From positions 310,001-374,000 of the forward strand of contig NZ_LR134289.1 of the NCBI RefSeq assembly GCF_900636535.1: 64,000 nucleotides of DNA, written 5' to 3'. Below are positions 50,988 through 60,101 of this stretch, one piece after another; positions within the stretch are counted from its first letter, which is position 1, and every line of letters starts with the position of its first letter. The notes beneath the pieces were generated by a model, which saw nothing but the letters and a program-made list of their open reading frames with translations, did not search any database and was not told the DNA's origin. The stretch comes from Chryseobacterium gleum (lineage in GTDB: Bacteria; Bacteroidota; Bacteroidia; Flavobacteriales; Weeksellaceae). A program made the translations under genes and the position numbers.

Positions 50988-51842
50988 TTACTTAATAATT
51001 CTTTCTAATACCCATTCAATGAGGTTTTTCTCAGAAGCATGATGATCTGCAGAGAACTCCCCACGTCTTCTGTTGGCAATTACGTTATTTACAGTGATGG
51101 CTTTGTGGCCTAATAATTTTGAAAGTGCATAGATGGCAGAGGTTTCCATTTCGAAATTGGTAATTCCAAGATCATTCAATGTTTCAAGGAATTGATCATC
51201 TACTGCTTTCAAACGAAGCTGTCTCCCTTGTGGAGCATAGAATCCCGGGAATGTTGCCGTATTTCCATGGTATTTGGCATCTTTGTAATATTCTCCCATT
51301 TCTTCTGCCCAGTCTGAGAAGTAAAGCATAGGCTTGATTCTTTCATAAGGAAATTTTTCCAGGAAGCTTTTGGAAAATTCATTTTCAAAGTTGTAATCCT
51401 GATAGAAATGCATTAATCCGTCTAAACCAACTACATTTTGAGTTACAAGCATATTGTCAACTTGTACATCAGGGTTTACACTTCCACAAGTTCCCATACG
51501 GAATAACTCAAGGGCTTTGTGCTCAGTTTTGAACTCTTTGTTTTTCAGATCGATGTTTACCAAAGCATCAAGTTCGTTCATCACGATATCGATGTTTTCA
51601 GTCCCGATACCCGTAGACATTACAGTAATTCTTTCTCCGCGAAGCGTTCCTGTATGCGTATAAAATTCTCTTTTATTTTTCTTGATTTCTACCGTATCAA
51701 AATATTTTGAAACTTTTGCCACTCTGTCAGGATCACCCACAAGGATGATTTTGTCAGCAATATCTTCAGGTAAAAGATTCAGGTGGTATACACTTCCGTC
51801 TTCATTCAGAACAAGTTCTGAGGCAGCAAGTTTGTTTAGCAT
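50988..51842 (-). CDS. udp: Nucleoside phosphorylase (uridine phosphorylase-like)
   Basis: 284 residues. PNP/UDP phosphorylase fold: LVGDPDRVAKV (about 34-45), the phosphate-contacting MSTGIGTENIDIV (about 82-94), RMGTCGSV (about 114), and FEMETSAIYALS (about 232) that binds ribose. Splits uridine or related nucleosides into base and ribose-1-phosphate. The uridine choice is from general similarity; other pyrimidine or purine nucleosides are possible. Downstream of a secreted hypothetical protein gene, 22 bases away. Confidence 0.85.
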   Translation of the reverse strand: MLNKLAASELVLNEDGSVYHLNLLPEDIADKIILVGDPDRVAKVSKYFDTVEIKKNKREFYTHTGTLRGERITVMSTGIGTENIDIVMNELDALVNIDLKNKEFKTEHKALELFRMGTCGSVNPDVQVDNMLVTQNVVGLDGLMHFYQDYNFENEFSKSFLEKFPYERIKPMLYFSDWAEEMGEYYKDAKYHGNTATFPGFYAPQGRQLRLKAVDDQFLETLNDLGITNFEMETSAIYALSKLLGHKAITVNNVIANRRRGEFSADHHASEKNLIEWVLERIIK

Positions 51843-51864
51843 AATATGTATATTTTTTGTTTTT

Positions 51865-52350
51865 TTAATTAGTCATAATGGCTTCTTTATAAGGAGAGGC
51901 CATAACCTCGTAGATGTCATTGTATTCTTCTACAATTCTTTTCTGGCCGTTCATTACTTCATATACGGTAACAACGGTTTTTTCAATATTTTTAGGATCT
52001 TTCCTCTGTGACGTAATTTCATAGAAATGATCATCTTTTTTCAGAACAGATACAAGCTCTTCTTTTGTTGAATTATTGGAAGTCATCATTCCCGGAAAAT
52101 CCCTGAGGATATCTGAAAGATCAGTATAGGTTTTGTATGGCTTTGTAACTCCATTGGAATACACATATACATTAGGAATTTCTTTATTATTTTCAAGACG
52201 TATCAGATAATAGTCATTTCCTTTTTTCTCAGCATACACAGCCATTTCCTGTTTCTTTTCAGGTTGTTTTTCCTGTTGCTTTTTCTTTTGTGAAAACGCG
52301 GTCAGAGAAAGGAAACTTGCTGCAACAGCAAACCATAGTTTTGTTTTCAT
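51865..52350 (-). CDS. Secreted hypothetical protein with basic N-terminus
   Basis: 161 residues, with a signal peptide ending near FSQ, then a Lys/Gln-rich stretch (KKKQQEKQPEKKQE) of about 20 residues and a compact mixed alpha/beta domain (from YAEKKGNDYYLIRL). A tyrosine- and glutamate-rich C-terminus (VEEYNDIYEVMAS). No motif recognised. Upstream of the nucleoside phosphorylase on the same strand, probably one operon. Confidence 0.6.
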   Translation of the reverse strand: MKTKLWFAVAASFLSLTAFSQKKKQQEKQPEKKQEMAVYAEKKGNDYYLIRLENNKEIPNVYVYSNGVTKPYKTYTDLSDILRDFPGMMTSNNSTKEELVSVLKKDDHFYEITSQRKDPKNIEKTVVTVYEVMNGQKRIVEEYNDIYEVMASPYKEAIMTN

Positions 52351-52520
52351 ACTTTTATTTTAGTTTTTTTGATGTGTTGATTTAATTTTAAAAAATCCTC
52401 TCCCAATAATCTTCCGCCATTATTTACCGGTATGTTGAAAAACCGTTTTCCTTAGAATAATGAATTTGATTTCGGGGTTTAAAATTAGTGAAAAATATTG
52501 TATCAGAAATATAAACATTA

Positions 52521-52566
52521 TTTAATCTCTTATTAAAACTCAGATAACATCAGATGAATAGTTTTG
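52521..52566 (+). promoter_or_regulatory. Candidate Pho-box promoter of the cytochrome c peroxidase gene
   Basis: Two 7-base direct repeats spaced by 4, TTTAATC (52521-52527) and ATTAAAA (52532-52538), are followed after 20 bases by TAGTTTTG (52559-52566), a TANNTTTG box. The same layout, with identical spacing, precedes the PhoX gene at 55365-55410. A 7+4+7 direct repeat is the classical PhoB site architecture. Confidence 0.5.
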
Positions 52567-52579
52567 CCGCTAAAAATTC

Positions 52580-54409
52580 ATGAGATCTTATCCACTGCTT
52601 GTAATTGCCCTTCTCATAGGGTTTGCAGTAATGTCTTTTAATCCTGTTTATCAAGGAAAAAGAAGCGAAAATACATTTGTCAATAAAGGTTTGACCGACT
52701 TTAAAATGAAGCTTGAACAGTTGAAGTCAGATGTTGATAAGTTCTCTGAAGACCGGATTTCACTCGAAGAATTACAGAAAACACTCAGCAGTGCAAGAAA
52801 TTCATTCAAGGAAATAGAATTTTATATTGCTTACCATTATCCTGAATTTACAAAAACCCACCTTAATGCAGCTCCTTTGTTTCATATTGAAGCCGCAGGA
52901 ACATCCGCCTATACACTTCCTCCCGAAGGATTGCAGGTGCTGGATGAACTGATATTTTCAGACGAAGCAGGAAATGAGAAAGAAAAGATAAAAACCATAA
53001 CTACTTTTTTGTATAACAGCTATTCCGGGTTTTATTTAAGTGCTTTAAAAAATGGTCTGAGCAAAGGAAACAACAAAACATTGCCTTTGCGTATAGAACT
53101 GATCAGGATCTATTCCCTGGGAGTGTCCGGTTTTGATACACCAGGTTCCCTGAATATTTCCGAAGAAACAAGCCACGCTTTTTCCGGAATGCAGAAATAC
53201 ATCAATGATGATCCTTATTTTAAAAATTATAATATTGAAAGGGCTGACCAGATCTTAACAGACGGAATAAGTTATCTTTCAAAAAATACTGACTTTGAAA
53301 ACTTTGACAGGATTGAGTTTTACAAAAAATACATACAGCCTTTGTACGAAGAACTTGGAAAATGGGACGGAAGACCAGACGATCTGAAGGAATTTTCAGG
53401 CTGGAATGTAGGTAACAAGAATTTTTTCAGCAGTGATTTTTTAGATCCGTACTTTTATACCTTATTGAAATCTTCAGAAGATAATCCGGAACTCCGAAAC
53501 CTCGGAAAATCGATTTTCTATGATCAGAACTTAAGCGGTAACGGGAAAATGAGCTGTGCCACATGCCACCTTCCGGAAAATGCTTTTACAGACCTGAAAC
53601 CCAAATCGCAAAGCAATGTGGAAGGAAAAACAGTGTTGAGAAATTCGCCATCTTTATATAATGCTGCTTTTGCCAAGAGATTTTTCTATGACCTCCGTGC
53701 TTTTTATCTTGAACAGCAGGCAGAACACGTTATTTATAATGAACAGGAATTCAATACCAGTTATGAGAGTATTATTCAGAAGCTGAAAACAAAGCCTGAA
53801 TATAAAAAGGCCTTCCGCGCGGCTTTCAAAGACGGAAAAATCAGCAAAGAAAATTTTTCAAAAGCATTAAGTTCTTATGTAGCTTCATTGTATTCATTTG
53901 ACAGCGATTTTGACCGTTTTATGAGGAATGAAAAGACTGTTTCTGAGGATGTGAAAAAAGGTTTTAACCTGTTTATGGGAAAAGCGAATTGTGCAACCTG
54001 TCATTTTGCGCCTCATTTTTCAGGATTGGTTCCGCCGTTTTTTAATGAAAATGAATCTGAAGTCCTGGGAATTACCACAAAACCTATCAGCCAGCTTCCC
54101 GTACAGCTTGATCAGGATTTGGGAAGAGGAAACAGCCCGATGAAAAAGGAAAAATCATGGATTTATGATTACTCTTTCAAAACGGTAACAGTAAGAAATA
54201 TTGCCCTTACGAAACCGTATTTCCATAACGGAGCTTTCAATACTCTGGAAGAAGTCCTCGATTTTTACAACGAAGGCGGAGGAGAAGGATTAGGATTAAA
54301 AATGAAAAACCAGACGCTGGCACCGGATAAATTAAACCTTACTGAAACAGAAAAGAAACAGATCATTGCCTTTCTGAATGCTCTTACGGATGTGAGTAAA
54401 GCGAAATAG
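52580..54409 (+). CDS. Di-haem cytochrome c peroxidase with long N-terminal domain
   Basis: 609 residues. An N-terminal anchor or signal (about 1-20) is followed by a ~250-residue helical domain absent from classical 340-residue peroxidases, then the two-haem peroxidase fold with CATCH motifs at 326-330 and 471-475. It should reduce hydrogen peroxide in the periplasm with electrons from c-type cytochromes. The helical N-terminus, common in Bacteroidota versions of ~600 residues, has no assigned function I know. It shares a promoter layout with the PhoX gene 1 kb on. Confidence 0.88.
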   Translation: MRSYPLLVIALLIGFAVMSFNPVYQGKRSENTFVNKGLTDFKMKLEQLKSDVDKFSEDRISLEELQKTLSSARNSFKEIEFYIAYHYPEFTKTHLNAAPLFHIEAAGTSAYTLPPEGLQVLDELIFSDEAGNEKEKIKTITTFLYNSYSGFYLSALKNGLSKGNNKTLPLRIELIRIYSLGVSGFDTPGSLNISEETSHAFSGMQKYINDDPYFKNYNIERADQILTDGISYLSKNTDFENFDRIEFYKKYIQPLYEELGKWDGRPDDLKEFSGWNVGNKNFFSSDFLDPYFYTLLKSSEDNPELRNLGKSIFYDQNLSGNGKMSCATCHLPENAFTDLKPKSQSNVEGKTVLRNSPSLYNAAFAKRFFYDLRAFYLEQQAEHVIYNEQEFNTSYESIIQKLKTKPEYKKAFRAAFKDGKISKENFSKALSSYVASLYSFDSDFDRFMRNEKTVSEDVKKGFNLFMGKANCATCHFAPHFSGLVPPFFNENESEVLGITTKPISQLPVQLDQDLGRGNSPMKKEKSWIYDYSFKTVTVRNIALTKPYFHNGAFNTLEEVLDFYNEGGGEGLGLKMKNQTLAPDKLNLTETEKKQIIAFLNALTDVSKAK

Positions 54410-54417
54410 ACGGGGCG

Positions 54418-54490
54418 CGGAATGAGAGAGTTTGAGGGTTTGAGGGTTTGAGAGTGAGAGTGTGGAGATTCGAGGTTCTGAAGACCGGGA
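54418..54490. repeat. Purine-rich low-complexity tract
   Basis: Reiterated GAGAGTTTGAGGGTTTGAGA-type words. A roughly complementary pyrimidine-rich tract lies at about 55250-55315, on the other side of the small HTH gene. It may be junk-like reiteration. It has no gene. Confidence 0.45.
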
Positions 54491-54610
54491 TTCGGTAGGA
54501 ATGATATGGTTTTAATAAAAATAAGCTAAATTTTGAAACCTGTGTAAATGTTATCTACGCATGTTTCGGAATTTAGCCTAAAGTTTTTCAGAACGGATCT
54601 GTCTGTCTGT

Positions 54611-55015
54611 TTATTTGTTTTGAATCAGCTTTTCCAGCTTATCAATCATTTCTTGCTGTTGTTTTAGCATACGTTCATAAAGTTCAACCATTTTGTCAAG
54701 AGGGTGGAAGCTTGGTGAATTATTAATAATTGTAGCAAATTGAGGTGAAGAATGATCATGATTATTAAATGTATTTGCAATGATATTAATTGCTGATTCC
54801 TCATCAAAATTCTCAATCGCTTCTGCCGGAACTTTAAGAATTTGAGCAACCTGTGCTAAAATATCAGATTCCACAGTTTCTTTTTGTTCCAAAAGAGAGA
54901 TTTTCTTCTGATTCCAGTCATCACCTAATTCGAAAGCTAAGGCTTCCTGCTTGATACCCAGCATTTCACGAAAACGTTTAATATTTCTGCCCTGATGTAT
55001 TTTTTTATTTTGCAT
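54611..55015 (-). CDS. XRE-family HTH regulator with C-terminal coiled coil
   Basis: 134 residues from the ATG at 55015. The Cro/C1-type HTH spans about residues 10-65 (GRNIKRFREMLGIKQEALAFELG, then ISLLEQKETVE). The C-terminal ~40 residues form a coiled coil (from DKMVELYERMLKQQQEMIDKLEKLI) that would dimerise it. An ATG 15 bases upstream is possible, but the -7 box lies almost on it. It stands alone between the peroxidase and PhoX genes. Its target is unknown. Confidence 0.8.
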   Translation of the reverse strand: MQNKKIHQGRNIKRFREMLGIKQEALAFELGDDWNQKKISLLEQKETVESDILAQVAQILKVPAEAIENFDEESAINIIANTFNNHDHSSPQFATIINNSPSFHPLDKMVELYERMLKQQQEMIDKLEKLIQNK

Positions 55016-55035
55016 AGCTGTCTCAATCATAATAA

Positions 55036-55043
55036 CAAATATA
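55036..55043 (-). promoter_or_regulatory. -7 box of the HTH regulator gene
   Basis: TATATTTG on the minus strand fits TANNTTTG. It is five bases before the upstream ATG and 20 before the chosen ATG, which favours the shorter protein. Confidence 0.45.
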
Positions 55044-55301
55044 AAGTTTTAAGAGATAAGAATAGACCTCGTTTTTAAAATAAATTATCTTCTAAAATAT
55101 TCACATTTTTGAATAAAAAATTCTCTTCTTTTACTGTTTAGATTGTTGAACATAGCTGTTTTGAGCTCATCAACAAATAGAATAAATATACATGTCCATT
55201 ATGGTATGAATAATTGTCCGCACACATTTGAATTCCAAATCCACCACACGCAACTTAAACCCTCTAACCCTAAAACTCTCCAACCTTAAGGTCCCTCACC
55301 A
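55044..55301. other. Gene-free stretch between HTH and PhoX genes
   Basis: AT-rich with no reading frame. It includes a pyrimidine-rich tract (about 55255-55300) that is roughly the complement of the purine tract at 54418-54490. Nothing else recognised. Confidence 0.5.
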
Positions 55302-55319
55302 TTTAACACAAAATTAATC
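55302..55319 (+). promoter_or_regulatory. Second candidate Pho box upstream of PhoX
   Basis: TTTAACA-CAAA-ATTAATC is again two 7-base direct repeats with a 4-base gap, 63 bases before the main box. Tandem boxes are usual in PhoB-controlled genes. Confidence 0.4.
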
Positions 55320-55364
55320 CCCTTAACATTGGGTTTTTGATAAGTTAATATTTACCGATCCATA

Positions 55365-55410
55365 TTTAAAATCCTATTAACAGAGTAAAAGTTCTAAAAA
55401 AATAGTTTTG
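55365..55410 (+). promoter_or_regulatory. Candidate Pho-box promoter of the PhoX gene
   Basis: TTTAAAA (55365-55371), 4 bases, ATTAACA (55376-55382), 20 bases, then TAGTTTTG (55403-55410). The layout, including the identical 38-base distance from first repeat to box, repeats that before the peroxidase gene (52521-52566). Absence of a -35-like TTG between them is what an activator-dependent promoter would show. Confidence 0.55.
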
Positions 55411-55435
55411 CAAGGTCTAATAAATCAAATAGAAA

Positions 55436-57589
55436 ATGAAGAAAAAACTACTAACAGTGGGAACTTTGGCTGTATTGGCCGGTTCTGGCCTCCAGGCGCA
55501 GACTATGATATTCAATAAGAATGCATCATGGAGCTACAAAGATAACAACCAGGCTCAGCCGGCAGGATGGAATACCCAGAACTATGATATTTCAACATGG
55601 GCGGTAGGAAACGGACCGCTAGGATATGGAGATCCTGTAACTACTTCCATCAATTCCGGGCTTACAACAGCTTATTTTGCTAAAGATTTTACGGTAGATC
55701 TTTCCACACTTTCTGATACTATGGAACTTGGTGTAATGAGAGACGACGGTATTATTGTATACCTTAACGGAGAAGAAGTGGTAAGAGATAATATGCCTGC
55801 AGGCGCTGTTACATTCAATACTTTCTCCAGTACTACTATTGACGGTGCGGCAGAAAGCGTTTATAATATTTTCTCTATTCCGAAATCAAAATTTGTAAAT
55901 GGTGTCAACAGATTTTCTATTGAATTGCATAACAGAAGCACAACCAGTTCAGATTTAAGAATTGATGCTTATCTGAAAACAACTGCCAATACCACTACAC
56001 CTGTAACTTGTAACGGAACCCATATCAGCTGCTTTACTTCTATTGTTCCTACAGCACAAACCAATAAATTAATTATCCCTGCTGAACACAAATACCAGCT
56101 TATCTTAAAAGAAGGTGACAATTATACCGAAGGCGGAGGATTGGTAGGAGGTCAGAACGATTTTACCGCTTATGTTGCAAAAGCAGGAAGCAGTACAAAC
56201 GGATATCTGTCTGTAAACCACGAAACGAATCCTGGAGGAGTTACTATGGCAGAAATCAGCTATAATGCAACTTCAAAGCTTTGGCAGCTTACAAAATCAA
56301 GAGCGGTAAGCTTCTCAGCTCCAAGTCTGGTACAAACCATCAGAAACTGTTCCGGAGGAATTACGCCATGGGGAACTGTGGTAACAGCAGAAGAATCTGT
56401 TACTTCCAACGACGTGAACAATGATGGGTACAAAGATTACGGCTGGTTAGTGGAAATTGACCCTGCAACGGCACAGGTAATTTCTAAAAATACTGACGGT
56501 TCCAAAGGTAAACTATGGCAGATGGGAATCATGAACCATGAGAATGTGGTCATCAATAATGCCGGAACAATCGCATATTATGGAGAAGACGGCGGAACTC
56601 ACATGGTCTACAAATATGTAATGGATACGCCAAATGATCTTTCTTCAGGAAATCTTTATGTACTGAAATTAGACCAGGGATTAACGGCTGCAGGAGATCC
56701 GGCAGCAACTACAGCAACATGGATCCAGGTTCCGAATAAAGAAAAAGCAGACCAGAACAATACAGGTCCGTTAGCTCTTTCTTTAGGAGGAACAAAATTT
56801 AATGGTATTGAAGATGTGGATATCAGCCCGCTGGATGGGAAAATTTATTTTACATCAAAAGGTTTAGACAGAGTATACCGTTTACAGGATAACGGAACTA
56901 CTGCTTCCCAGGTAGAAACTTTCGTAGGTGGAGGATCTACAGTGTATTCTTTCAATACAGCTCAGGGAGTGAAATCTGAAGTATGGGCTGATGGAAATGA
57001 CAATCTTACCTTTGATGAGCTTGGAAACCTTTGGGTACTTCAGGACGGAGGTAAAAACTACATCTGGGTAATTGCTCCGGATCATACACAGGCCAATCCT
57101 AAAGTAAGACTATTCGCATCAATGCCGGCAGGTGCAGAACCTACGGGACTTACATTTACGCCTGATAATAAATTCGGTTTCTTCTCTATTCAGCATCCGG
57201 ATTCAACGATCTCTACAGACGTAGATGCAACAGGAAATACGATTGATTATAAAGGAAAATCAGCAACGATTGTTATTGCGCTTAAAAATAATCTTGGAAC
57301 TGAAGGAACTTTAGGAACTATTGATACTAAAATTGAAGAGAATACAGTAACGGTAGCACCAAACCCAACTTCAGGAATGGTAAAAATCAATTCAGCAAAA
57401 GGATTGAAAGATATTGCTGTAACAGCTTACAGCATGGATGGGAAAATTGTTTACACGAAGAAATTCAACGGAACCAACAAAGTATTGGATCTTGATTTCA
57501 CACAGCAGTTGGAAGGATCACGAGTTTTAGTTTTAAATATTGAAGCTGAAGGAGGGTTCCAGAAAACAGTTAAACTTATAAAGAAATAA
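55436..57589 (+). CDS. PhoX-type alkaline phosphatase with T9SS sorting domain
   Basis: 717 residues. Signal peptide; a beta-sandwich N-terminal domain (about 25-185, of the SWSYKDNNQAQPAGW type seen before phosphatases); then the DUF839/PhoX domain with NHE (261-263), Cys305 in NCSGGITPWG, and Glu319-Glu320, residues of the calcium-iron site in known PhoX. A C-terminal T9SS sorting domain (about 645-717) predicts export to the cell surface. It would release phosphate from organic esters when phosphate is scarce, which fits its promoter. Confidence 0.85.
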   Translation: MKKKLLTVGTLAVLAGSGLQAQTMIFNKNASWSYKDNNQAQPAGWNTQNYDISTWAVGNGPLGYGDPVTTSINSGLTTAYFAKDFTVDLSTLSDTMELGVMRDDGIIVYLNGEEVVRDNMPAGAVTFNTFSSTTIDGAAESVYNIFSIPKSKFVNGVNRFSIELHNRSTTSSDLRIDAYLKTTANTTTPVTCNGTHISCFTSIVPTAQTNKLIIPAEHKYQLILKEGDNYTEGGGLVGGQNDFTAYVAKAGSSTNGYLSVNHETNPGGVTMAEISYNATSKLWQLTKSRAVSFSAPSLVQTIRNCSGGITPWGTVVTAEESVTSNDVNNDGYKDYGWLVEIDPATAQVISKNTDGSKGKLWQMGIMNHENVVINNAGTIAYYGEDGGTHMVYKYVMDTPNDLSSGNLYVLKLDQGLTAAGDPAATTATWIQVPNKEKADQNNTGPLALSLGGTKFNGIEDVDISPLDGKIYFTSKGLDRVYRLQDNGTTASQVETFVGGGSTVYSFNTAQGVKSEVWADGNDNLTFDELGNLWVLQDGGKNYIWVIAPDHTQANPKVRLFASMPAGAEPTGLTFTPDNKFGFFSIQHPDSTISTDVDATGNTIDYKGKSATIVIALKNNLGTEGTLGTIDTKIEENTVTVAPNPTSGMVKINSAKGLKDIAVTAYSMDGKIVYTKKFNGTNKVLDLDFTQQLEGSRVLVLNIEAEGGFQKTVKLIKK

Positions 57590-57605
57590 ATTATTTATAA
57601 TTCTT

Positions 57606-57647
57606 GTCTGTCGGCGGCCACGGTTGCCGGCAGACCTTTTTATTTTT
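57606..57647 (+). terminator. Terminator of the PhoX gene
   Basis: A 10-bp stem (GTCTGTCGGC / GCCGGCAGAC, one G-T pair) and a T-rich tail, 17 bases after the stop. Confidence 0.85.
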
Positions 57648-58547
57648 ATGAAAAAGCTTGTCTTACTGATTTCCATAGTTTCACTTTCTCAGATCAAAGC
57701 ACAGATTGATCCGGTGAAGTATCCTACTTTTACCAATATTGAAGAGGCTTTAAGAAGTAAAAAGACTGTCTACAGTATAAGTTTCAGACAAAAAGGATTG
57801 TTTAACCTTCCTCCTCAGATTGTAAAACTGGATTCATTATTCTTTTTAAATATTATGGCGAATAAGCTTGAGAAAATGGATCAGGAAATCTTTGCTTTGA
57901 AAGAACTGGAAATTTTAAATGTGAATGAAAACAGCATTAAATATATTCCTGATGAGGTAAGCAATCTGAAGAAACTGACTACTTTTTCTATGAATCTCAA
58001 TAGCCTTACAAGCATTAATCCTAATCTTGCAAAGCTTCAGAACCTGAAAGTGGTACATTTTGATGCCAACAGCCTTAATACCTTTCCTGAAGCTCTTATG
58101 GAAATTCCCGCACTTGAAGAAATCAACCTTCAGGGAAACCAGATCAGCTTTATTGCAGACAAATTGGATCAGATCAAAAATCTGAAGTTTCTCAATCTTT
58201 CAGATAACCAGATCAATGACCTTGGAAATTTGTCTTTTCCTGAAAATCTAAAATATCTTGAACTTCAGCAGAACGCTATCATCAAACTTCCTGAAAATCT
58301 TTTCAAAGCAAAGAATCTTGAATTTCTGAATGTAAGCGGAAATCATATCACAGAAATATCACCCAAAGTAAAAGGACTGAAAAATATCGTCAGTATGAAT
58401 CTGGCCAATAACAATCTGAAAGATATTCCTGTAGAAATCAAACAGCTCAAAAACCTGAAAACATTGATTCTTACAGGAAATCCTATAGAAAAATCTACTG
58501 TTGAAAATTTAAAAACCTTACTGCCGGAAACCCAGATCTATTTCTAG
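57648..58547 (+). CDS. Secreted leucine-rich-repeat protein
   Basis: 299 residues from the ATG at 57648, eight residues into a longer frame. Signal peptide, then about ten leucine-rich repeats of 22-24 residues with the pattern LxxLxLxxNxIxxLP (for example NLKFLNLSDNQINDLG and NLEFLNVSGNHITEIS). Such repeats form a curved protein-binding surface. No second domain or sorting signal is seen. Partner unknown; it may be surface or periplasmic. Confidence 0.85.
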   Translation: MKKLVLLISIVSLSQIKAQIDPVKYPTFTNIEEALRSKKTVYSISFRQKGLFNLPPQIVKLDSLFFLNIMANKLEKMDQEIFALKELEILNVNENSIKYIPDEVSNLKKLTTFSMNLNSLTSINPNLAKLQNLKVVHFDANSLNTFPEALMEIPALEEINLQGNQISFIADKLDQIKNLKFLNLSDNQINDLGNLSFPENLKYLELQQNAIIKLPENLFKAKNLEFLNVSGNHITEISPKVKGLKNIVSMNLANNNLKDIPVEIKQLKNLKTLILTGNPIEKSTVENLKTLLPETQIYF

Positions 58548-58549
58548 AA

Positions 58550-58872
58550 CTATCCGCCAACACGTTTGGTTTTATATCCCATTTCTTTAAGGATATTCAT
58601 TATTTTATCACGGTTATCCCCTGAATGATAATCGTTCCATCCTTCTCAGAGCCGCCTATACCTAAGGTGGTTTTTATTTTCTTTGAGATTTTTTTCAGGT
58701 CCTCCTCACTGCCTTCCCAGCCTTCAACAATCGTTACAGGCTTACCGTTTCTTCCTTTTTTCTCAAATTTGCATACCAAAGGCTCTTTCTGCTTGAATTC
58801 TTCTTCAGGCATTTCAAAATCCTGCTCTTCATGATCAGGAAAAAGATTCTTCAATTGATCTCGTAAATCCAT
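58550..58872 (-). CDS. SUI1/eIF1-like translation factor, one-base frameshift
   Basis: The intact part (90 residues) has the family core: KGRNGKPVTIVEGWEG and KKIKTTLGIGGSEKDGTIIIQG. There the frame breaks at the G run 58618-58621 (GGGG on the minus strand where GGGGG would keep frame). The other frame then continues with DNRDKIMNILKEMGYKTKRVGG and ends at the stop 58550-58552, exactly the usual family C-terminus. The region is 323 bases, one short of 108 codons. A sequencing or assembly error is as likely as a real mutation. The family (YciH) helps start-codon selection on the ribosome. Confidence 0.8.
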
Positions 58873-59027
58873 ACTGCAAAATTAAAAAGATTTAATGATA
58901 ATGAATTGAAATAATCAACGAAATTCCAGTTTTTTCAATCCTGTTAAAACTTTTACAGGCTTTATTTTGATTCTATATAAGTTTTTATATTTTTAACCGT
59001 TTGATAAGAAATCTTTTAAAAACTAAT

Positions 59028-59957
59028 ATGAAAACCAGATACATTTTTTCAGTTCTTCTTTTAGCTTCCGCAATGACAAAAGCCCAGACAAACTTCTCCA
59101 CTGATCCATTGAACGCAGTATTTGAAACAAGAGACACAGACCGTTTCTGGAAAGCATTCGATAAGATGGATGCTTCGAAAGAAAATCCCTTTACAGATTA
59201 TATCAGCAACGGATCTCAAGGTGTAAAAGGTTTCATGGAATATCGGATAATCAATGCTGATTCTTTATATACGATGGTCAGGAAGAGAAAAGAAGATTAT
59301 CTGAAAAGCCGTAATGTTCTGGCAGGAATCAGCCAAAAAGAAAGAAGGATCAGAGCTGTTTACAGCGCATTGAAATATTGGTATCCGCAGGCAAAATTTC
59401 CGCCTATATATTTTGTATACGGAAGGTTTAATACGGGAGGAACATTTTCTAAAGAAGGAATTATGATCGGTACCGAAACTCTTCAGAATCTGGATGGCAT
59501 TGCAGGACTTGTTTCCCATGAGACGATTCATTTCCAACAGGATATCAAAGGAACTGATAACCTTTTAAAATACACATTAAGCGAAGGAAGTGCCGATTTT
59601 ATCAGTGAATTGGTGTCTGGAGAAACCAATAACAGCCCATTTTATCAATATGGAGAGGCCCATGCTGATAAACTGTATAAAGAATTTGTAACTGTATTAA
59701 AGAAGAAAGATCCTACTGACTGGCTTTATGGAACTACCAAAAAAGATGATCGTCCTAATGATCTTGGGTATTGGATGGGGTATAAAATTTCTGAGGCGTA
59801 TTTTAATAAACAATCAGATAAGCATAAAGCTATTTATGATATCTTACATATTCAGAATCCGCTTTTGTTTTTAAAAGAGAGTGGCTTTTTAGATCAATAC
59901 ATCAGAGAATATACAAGGCAGAATAATACCAAATTCGAAGACTTTTTTAAAGAATAA
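59028..59957 (+). CDS. Secreted HExxH protein (DUF2268-like putative protease)
   Basis: 309 residues from the ATG at 59028. Signal peptide, then a helical domain. The zinc motif HETIH (His164, Glu165, His168) is followed by a Glu (Glu186 in LSEGSADF) as third ligand, a gluzincin layout. The pattern, including FPPIYFVYGRFNTGG before and GYWMGYKISEAYF after, fits predicted DUF2268-like zinc proteases. No activity is shown for the group to my knowledge. It stands alone. Confidence 0.75.
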   Translation: MKTRYIFSVLLLASAMTKAQTNFSTDPLNAVFETRDTDRFWKAFDKMDASKENPFTDYISNGSQGVKGFMEYRIINADSLYTMVRKRKEDYLKSRNVLAGISQKERRIRAVYSALKYWYPQAKFPPIYFVYGRFNTGGTFSKEGIMIGTETLQNLDGIAGLVSHETIHFQQDIKGTDNLLKYTLSEGSADFISELVSGETNNSPFYQYGEAHADKLYKEFVTVLKKKDPTDWLYGTTKKDDRPNDLGYWMGYKISEAYFNKQSDKHKAIYDILHIQNPLLFLKESGFLDQYIREYTRQNNTKFEDFFKE

Positions 59958-60072
59958 ACTTTAAGATAAACGAGATAGTGAATTCAAGAATTGATTTGTC
60001 TGTTGAGGTTCCTGTTTATCGCGAATACATAAAATTCAGGACTTCAAATTCTTCTATTCATAGGAAATTAGG

Positions 60073-60080
60073 TAAATTTG
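60073..60080 (+). promoter_or_regulatory. -7 box of gpmI
   Basis: TAAATTTG fits TANNTTTG, 21 bases before the ATG at 60102. It overlaps an in-frame TTG at 60078 and so excludes the longer frame. Confidence 0.45.
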
Positions 60081-60101
60081 TATAACAAAAGTTTTTACAA
60101 C

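Noticed and set aside
54418..55315. Mobile element around the HTH gene bounded by the purine and pyrimidine tracts
   Set aside because: The two tracts are only roughly complementary low-complexity sequence, with no target duplication or transposase.
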